Shown here in pieces: positions 57,293-64,000 of a stretch of DNA of 64,000 nucleotides. The first letter of the stretch is position 1; each line of letters opens with the position of its first letter. This stretch comes from an uncultured beta proteobacterium (GTDB lineage: Bacteria > Pseudomonadota > Gammaproteobacteria > Burkholderiales > Burkholderiaceae). Both the position numbers and the translations under genes were made by a program. The stretch is from NCBI GenBank assembly GCA_903867305.1, contig CAIPQU010000045.1:1-64000 (forward strand). Reading direction: 5' to 3'. The notes under the pieces are model-generated. The model was not told the DNA's origin. It saw only the letters and a list, made by a program, of their open reading frames with translations, and made no database searches.

Positions 57293-58321
57293 ATGATCAT
57301 TGATTGTCATGGGCATTACACAACTGCTCCCAAAGCACTTGAGGATTGGCGTAATTCACAAATCGCTAACTTAAAGTCTCCAGAACTGGGTCCTAAAGTC
57401 AGTGATTTAAAAATTTCAGATGATGAGTTAAGAGAGTCCATTGAAAAAAATCAATTGGCAAAAATGTTAGAAAGAGGAAGTGATCTCACGATCTTCTCAC
57501 CAAGAGCAAGTTTCATGGCTCACCATATTGGTGACTTTAATACATCTGCGACCTGGGCAGCAATTTGTAACGAACTCATTTATCGTGTGAGCCAATTATT
57601 TCCAAATTATTTTATTGGTGCAGCCATGCTCCCGCAATCGCCTGGTGTAGATCCAAAAACATCGGTCGCTGAACTTGAGAAATGTGTTCGTGAATATGGT
57701 TTTGTTGGTCTTAATCTAAATCCTGACCCATCGGGTGGCCATTGGAAAGAGCCGCCCTTATCCGACCCACACTGGTACCCCATCTATGAAAAGATGGTCG
57801 AATATGACGTACCAGCGATGATCCATGTGAGCACAAGTTGTAATGCCTGTTTTCATACAACTGGGGCTCATTATCTGAATGCTGATACTACGGCTTTCAT
57901 GCAATGTTTAACCGCTGATTTATTTAAAGAATTTCCAACCCTTAAATTCTTAATTCCTCATGGGGGTGGAGCAGTCCCCTATCACTGGGGAAGATTTAGA
58001 GGTCTCGCCCAAGAATTAAAAAAACCACTTTTGGAAGAACACCTATTAAACAATATTTATTTTGATACCTGCGTTTATCATCAACCGGGTATTAATCTCT
58101 TAACAGAGGTGATTCCCATCAAAAATATTTTATTTGCCTCTGAAATGATTGGGGCGGTGCGTGGTATCGATCCCCAAACAGGTTTTTATTTCGATGATAC
58201 AAAACGTTACATTGAGGCAAGTACCCAACTAAGTCCAGATCAACGTTATCAAATCTATGAAGGTAATGCACGTCATGTATTCACTCGTCTTAATCAATTC
58301 TTAGAAAAACAAGGTCATTAA
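57293..58321 (+). CDS. ligJ: 4-Oxalomesaconate hydratase
   Basis: This amidohydrolase-superfamily enzyme (342 aa) adds water to 4-oxalomesaconate to give 4-carboxy-4-hydroxy-2-oxoadipate in the protocatechuate 4,5-cleavage pathway. The N-terminal metal motif is DCHGHY (His6 and His8), with further His in MIHVSTSC and [15 protein letters not shown]. Length and N-terminus match LigJ/PmdE. An AAAAGGAA ribosome site precedes the ATG. First enzyme gene of the operon. Confidence 0.92.
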   Translation: MIIDCHGHYTTAPKALEDWRNSQIANLKSPELGPKVSDLKISDDELRESIEKNQLAKMLERGSDLTIFSPRASFMAHHIGDFNTSATWAAICNELIYRVSQLFPNYFIGAAMLPQSPGVDPKTSVAELEKCVREYGFVGLNLNPDPSGGHWKEPPLSDPHWYPIYEKMVEYDVPAMIHVSTSCNACFHTTGAHYLNADTTAFMQCLTADLFKEFPTLKFLIPHGGGAVPYHWGRFRGLAQELKKPLLEEHLLNNIYFDTCVYHQPGINLLTEVIPIKNILFASEMIGAVRGIDPQTGFYFDDTKRYIEASTQLSPDQRYQIYEGNARHVFTRLNQFLEKQGH

Positions 58322-58332
58322 TAGGAGCTTAT

Positions 58333-59019
58333 ATGCAAGCCTTCGGAATCGTAAAAACCAAGATCGAACGCGCAGACGCAAAAGCCGTCGCCTTACTCTC
58401 TAAATTTGGAGTAGCCACCATCCATGAAGCTATGGGGAGAATTGGACTCATGAAGCCATATATGCGCCCTATCTATACTGGGGCTCATTTATGTGGCCCA
58501 GCGGTAACCGTGCTATTACAACCCGGTGATAATTGGATGATGCATGTTGTGGCTGAGCAAATCAGGCCTGGAGATGTTGTCGTTGCAGCTTGTACTGCCG
58601 ATAATACCGATGGTTTTTTTGGTGATCTCCTAGCAACTTCATTTCAGGCCCAAGGGGCAAAAGGTCTGATTATTGATGCGGGTGTGCGGGATGTTAAAGA
58701 ATTAACTCAAATGAACTTTCCGGTATTTAGTAAGGCGATTAGTGCCAAGGGAACCGTGAAAGAGACTTTGGGATCTGTCAATATACCAGTCGTTTGTGCT
58801 GGTGCAATGGTTCATCCTGGGGACGTTATTATTGCGGATGACGATGGGGTCGTTGTAGTCCCTGCAGCTTTGGCTCTAGAGGTCGGACTTGCAGCCCAGG
58901 CAAGGGAAGATAATGAAACTGAAAAACGAGCGCGCTTAGCCTCAGGGGTTTTGGGCCTAGATATGTACAAAATGAGAGAAAAACTAGCCCAAGCTGGACT
59001 GAACTACATTGACGATTGA
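58333..59019 (+). CDS. ligK: 4-Carboxy-4-hydroxy-2-oxoadipate aldolase
   Basis: This class II aldolase of the RraA fold (228 aa) cleaves 4-carboxy-4-hydroxy-2-oxoadipate to pyruvate and oxaloacetate, and in characterised relatives also decarboxylates oxaloacetate. The active-site pair Arg119-Asp120 lies in DAGVRDVKE, with GDLL at 97-100. An AGGAG ribosome site precedes the ATG, 11 bp after ligJ. Confidence 0.94.
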   Translation: MQAFGIVKTKIERADAKAVALLSKFGVATIHEAMGRIGLMKPYMRPIYTGAHLCGPAVTVLLQPGDNWMMHVVAEQIRPGDVVVAACTADNTDGFFGDLLATSFQAQGAKGLIIDAGVRDVKELTQMNFPVFSKAISAKGTVKETLGSVNIPVVCAGAMVHPGDVIIADDDGVVVVPAALALEVGLAAQAREDNETEKRARLASGVLGLDMYKMREKLAQAGLNYIDD

Positions 59020-59030
59020 TACAATGCGGT

Positions 59031-59936
59031 ATGAACTTTGAAAAAACTCCGGGGTGGTTAGATTGGTACCAACAACCGAGTAAACCTAAATTCCAATTAC
59101 CCAAAGGTGCAGTAGATGCGCATTGTCATGTATTTGGTCCAGGAGCCATCTTTCCATATGCTCCAGAACGTAAATACACCCCTTGCGATGCAAGTCGTTA
59201 TGAGCTATTCGCATTACGTGATCATTTGGGCTTTGACAAAAATGTTATTGTTCAGGCAACTTGTCATGGCTCCGACAATAATGCTTTACTCAATGCCTTA
59301 GAAAATAGTCAGGGTAAAGCTCGTGGAATTGCGACAGTGAAGCGATCAGTAACTGATGGTGAGCTCGAACGACTGGATCAAGCGGGAGTGCGAGGTGTAC
59401 GTTTTAACTTTGTGAAGCGCTTAGTCGATTTCACCCCCAAAGAAGAATTATTAGAAATTGCACACCGAATTAAAGCATTGAACTGGCATGTGGTAATTTA
59501 TTTCGAAGCGGTTGACTTACCGGAATTGTGGGACTTTTTTACGGCTTTACCAACCACGGTGGTAGTGGACCATATGGGTCGACCAGATGTCTCGAAACCA
59601 ATTAACGGTCCTGAGTTTCAACTTTTTGTGGACTTTATGCGTCAGCATCCTAATGTTTGGAGTAAAGTGACCTGCCCTGAAAGGCTTTCTATATCAGGTC
59701 CAAAAGCCCTAAGTGGCGAACAGTTTGCCTATCAAGATGTAATTCCTTTTGCAAAATTTCTAGTGGCAGAGTTTTCTGATCGAGTCCTGTGGGGGACTGA
59801 TTGGCCTCATCCCAATCTAAAAGATCATATGCCGGATGATGGCTTGTTAGTCGATTGGATTCCCCATATTGCAAGCACCGCTGAATTACAACGAAAATTA
59901 CTCGTCGATAATCCTACCCGTTTGTATTGGAGTTGA
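59031..59936 (+). CDS. ligI: 2-Pyrone-4,6-dicarboxylate lactonase
   Basis: This amidohydrolase opens 2-pyrone-4,6-dicarboxylate to 4-oxalomesaconate. It has 301 aa from the ATG at 59031; the track ORF begins at a TTG overlapping the ligK end. Motifs are DAHCHVFGP (His31 and His33), VVDHMGRPD and the C-terminal GTDWPHPN. Between ligK and ligA, 3 bp before ligA. Confidence 0.94.
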   Translation: MNFEKTPGWLDWYQQPSKPKFQLPKGAVDAHCHVFGPGAIFPYAPERKYTPCDASRYELFALRDHLGFDKNVIVQATCHGSDNNALLNALENSQGKARGIATVKRSVTDGELERLDQAGVRGVRFNFVKRLVDFTPKEELLEIAHRIKALNWHVVIYFEAVDLPELWDFFTALPTTVVVDHMGRPDVSKPINGPEFQLFVDFMRQHPNVWSKVTCPERLSISGPKALSGEQFAYQDVIPFAKFLVAEFSDRVLWGTDWPHPNLKDHMPDDGLLVDWIPHIASTAELQRKLLVDNPTRLYWS

Positions 59937-59939
59937 GCG

Positions 59940-62117
<2,178 letters not shown>

Positions 62118-62123
62118 TACACC

Positions 62124-63134
62124 ATGACACATCCTTTATCTACTCGTCAGCTTGGCCCATATACCGTTGCTTCAATCGGTTTGGGGTGTATGAATTTAAG
62201 CCATGCCTATGGCGCTCCTCCTTCTGAAGAACTTGCAAATCAAATCCTTGAAGAAGCCTTTGAACTAGGCGTAACTCATTTCGATTCTGCAGCTTTATAT
62301 GGTCTTGGAAGTAATGAAACCCTCCTCGGCAAACAATTTTTAAAAAGACATCGTCAGCAAATCACACTCATCAGTAAGGGTGGGGTTGGTCCAGCGGATG
62401 GTAAGCGGGTGATTGATAGTCACCCAAAGTCAATTCGTCGAGATATCGAAGGTAGCTTAAAACGGCTCCAAACGGATGTGATCGATTTGTATTACCTCCA
62501 TCGCTGGGATAAAAAAGTTCCCATTGAAGATGCGATTGGTACGCTTGGAGACTTTATCAAGGAGGGGAAGGTTCGCGCTATCGGCATGTCTGAAATTTCT
62601 GCGCAAACCTTGAGAAAAGGTCACGCAACCCATCCCATATCAGCTCTTCAAACTGAATACTCAATGTGGTCCAGAAATCCAGAAATTGCATTATTAAAAA
62701 CTTGTCGTGAACTAGGTATTTCCTTTGTTGCGTTTAGTCCGGTTGCACGAGGCTTTTTTAGTCAAACACCACTGAATATTTCCGAGTTCCAAGAAAAAGA
62801 TATTCGCCTTGCAATGCCGAGGTTCCAACCTGAAAATTTCAATAAAAATATCGCTTTTTACGAAGCTCTGAAAAAAATTGCCCTCGACCAAAACTGTACT
62901 CTAGCCCAATTGGCTTTAGCTTGGTTGCTTCACCAAGGGTCTGATATTACCGTCATTCCTGGCACATCAAGACTTGACCATCTGCGCGAAAATATTGCTG
63001 CCGACGGTGTTCACCTATCCCCTGAAACCCTCCAACGTATCACAAATGTGCTCGATACAGTTCCTGTTTTTGGAAACCGTTATAACGAAGTCAGTCAAGC
63101 TGAAGTCGATACAGAACAATTTCCGGCTTCATGA
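62124..63134 (+). CDS. Aldo/keto reductase
   Basis: This NADPH-dependent AKR of the YajO/Tas-like group has 336 aa. The catalytic tetrad is complete: Asp54, Tyr59 (FDSAALYG), Lys85 (ISKGG) and His126 (YYLHRWD). It lies 6 bp after ligC and 14 bp before pobA, so it belongs to the operon. It is not part of the known 4,5-cleavage route. It may reduce an aldehyde derived from an aromatic substrate, but nothing in the sequence defines this. Confidence 0.9.
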   Translation: MTHPLSTRQLGPYTVASIGLGCMNLSHAYGAPPSEELANQILEEAFELGVTHFDSAALYGLGSNETLLGKQFLKRHRQQITLISKGGVGPADGKRVIDSHPKSIRRDIEGSLKRLQTDVIDLYYLHRWDKKVPIEDAIGTLGDFIKEGKVRAIGMSEISAQTLRKGHATHPISALQTEYSMWSRNPEIALLKTCRELGISFVAFSPVARGFFSQTPLNISEFQEKDIRLAMPRFQPENFNKNIAFYEALKKIALDQNCTLAQLALAWLLHQGSDITVIPGTSRLDHLRENIAADGVHLSPETLQRITNVLDTVPVFGNRYNEVSQAEVDTEQFPAS

Positions 63135-63148
63135 AAGATCAATGATCC

Positions 63149-64000
63149 TTGGCTAAAATCATTAAAACTCAAGTAACTATCGTGGGAGCAGGTCCCGCAG
63201 GGCTTTTATTAGGTCAACTATTATCCAAGGCGGGTATCGATAACATCATTATTGAACGCCAATCACAAGAGTACGTTTTGGCCCGAATCCGTGCGGGTGT
63301 TCTCGAACAGGGAACCGTCAATCTCCTAGATGAGGCAGAAGTTAGCCAACGACTTCATCAAGAGGGACTGATTCATCATGGTTTTGATATCGCATTTAAT
63401 CAACATCATCTGCACTTAAATTTCAAAAAATTGACTCAAGGCAAGCACGTTACAGTGTATGGCCAAACCGAGGTCACTAAAGACTTAACGCAAGCTAGGT
63501 TAGATGCTCAATTACCCATTTTTTATAGTGCTGATGATGTGCAGGTCAATGACTTACTAAGTCCAATACCCAAAGTCAATTTTGTTCATGAAGGACAAAG
63601 TTATCAAATTCATAGCGATTTTATTGCTGGTTGTGATGGCTATCATGGCATATGCCGAGCCTCCATCCCACCCTCATCGATCAAAGAGTTTGAGCGTATT
63701 TATCCCTTTGGTTGGTTGGGTATTTTATCGGATACGCCGCCCGTTCAAGAAGAGCTAATCTATGGCAATCACCCTGATGGGTTCTATCTATGTAGCATGC
63801 GCTCTTCAAAACGTAGTAGATACTATTTACAATGCTCTTTGGATGATGATGTTAAGAATTGGTCAGATGAGCGGTTCTGGGATAGCTTGCAATCACGATT
63901 ACCCTCAACACTTGCTAATGGATTAGTGAGAGGTCCATCGATTGAAAAAAGTATCGCTCCATTAAGAAGCTTTGTAGCTGAACCTCTTCAATATGGAAAG
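63149..64000 (+). CDS. pobA: 4-Hydroxybenzoate 3-monooxygenase, 5' part
   Basis: This flavoprotein hydroxylates 4-hydroxybenzoate to protocatechuate using NADPH and O2. The window holds 284 codons of about 390; the gene runs off the end, which is why it is missing from the ORF track. The FAD motif GAGPAG is at residues 13-18, followed by RIRAGVLEQG, VYGQTEVTKDL, IAGCDGYHG and FGWLG, all characteristic of PobA. The start is a TTG, since an in-frame stop lies just upstream. It feeds the lig pathway encoded upstream. Confidence 0.95.
   Translation, partial: MAKIIKTQVTIVGAGPAGLLLGQLLSKAGIDNIIIERQSQEYVLARIRAGVLEQGTVNLLDEAEVSQRLHQEGLIHHGFDIAFNQHHLHLNFKKLTQGKHVTVYGQTEVTKDLTQARLDAQLPIFYSADDVQVNDLLSPIPKVNFVHEGQSYQIHSDFIAGCDGYHGICRASIPPSSIKEFERIYPFGWLGILSDTPPVQEELIYGNHPDGFYLCSMRSSKRSRYYLQCSLDDDVKNWSDERFWDSLQSRLPSTLANGLVRGPSIEKSIAPLRSFVAEPLQYGK

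Overview
The window is 64 kb of compact, AT-rich (about 40% GC by eye) bacterial chromosome. The gene content points to a betaproteobacterium of the Burkholderiaceae, possibly Polynucleobacter-like. The evidence is four Bug/TTT-type extracytoplasmic receptors, a K+-independent H+-pyrophosphatase, a phasin with a lysine/alanine-rich tail, the trxB|ftsK-lolA-serS neighbourhood, and a protocatechuate 4,5-cleavage operon in the Comamonas pmd gene order. I inferred the taxonomy from gene families and did not search any database. I saw no rRNA, tRNA, insertion sequence, prophage or CRISPR array.

Layout. (1) 0.3-6 kb: a tripartite RND efflux operon (permease, adaptor, outer-membrane factor). (2) 6.1-9.3 kb: a large exported TPR-CHAT caspase-like protein. 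(3) 9.4-19.6 kb: an isoquinoline 1-oxidoreductase-type molybdenum hydroxylase pair, three Bug receptors, a serine-glyoxylate-type aminotransferase and a fused FAD/Fe-S 2-hydroxyacid dehydrogenase. This looks like 2-hydroxyacid/glyoxylate metabolism. (4) 19.6-34.1 kb: mostly housekeeping genes. They are a zinc-ribbon protein, an exported esterase, serS, lolA, ftsK, trxB, hppA with divergent ppa, nadE and glnB, a phasin, and a DMT transporter overlapping an SDR. (5) 34.2-45.8 kb: nitrate/nitrite assimilation in two divergent operons. The minus-strand operon is nrtA-nirB-nirD-nasA-ybiB with overlapping genes. The plus-strand operon is cobA, a 39-codon ORF, nrtB, an ATPase gene and cynS. The shared intergenic region carries NtrC-like half-sites. 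(6) 45.8-56.1 kb: a mixed group of pirin (behind a striking 48-bp composite palindrome), YgiD-like dioxygenase, M50 protease, TAXI protein, glutamate-synthase-like flavoprotein, PsiF-repeat protein, APC permease, alpha/beta hydrolase, LytM/M23 peptidase and an unknown exported protein. (7) 56.2-64 kb: a Bug receptor followed by ligJ-ligK-ligI-ligA-ligB-ligC, an aldo/keto reductase and the 5' part of pobA, cut by the window end.

How the genes work together. PobA would hydroxylate 4-hydroxybenzoate to protocatechuate. LigAB would open the ring, LigC oxidise, LigI hydrolyse the pyrone, LigJ hydrate and LigK cleave to pyruvate and oxaloacetate. The Bug receptor sits where Comamonas has the PmdK permease. 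In the nitrogen block the ABC system would import nitrate, nitrite or cyanate. NasA and NirBD would reduce nitrate to ammonium, CobA would supply siroheme precursor, CynS would release ammonium from cyanate, and GlnB elsewhere in the window is the PII nitrogen sensor.

No wholly new multi-gene system was clear. The items most worth a second look are the palindrome in front of pirin, the 39-codon ORF inside the nitrate operon, the exported CHAT protein and the variant lig operon.
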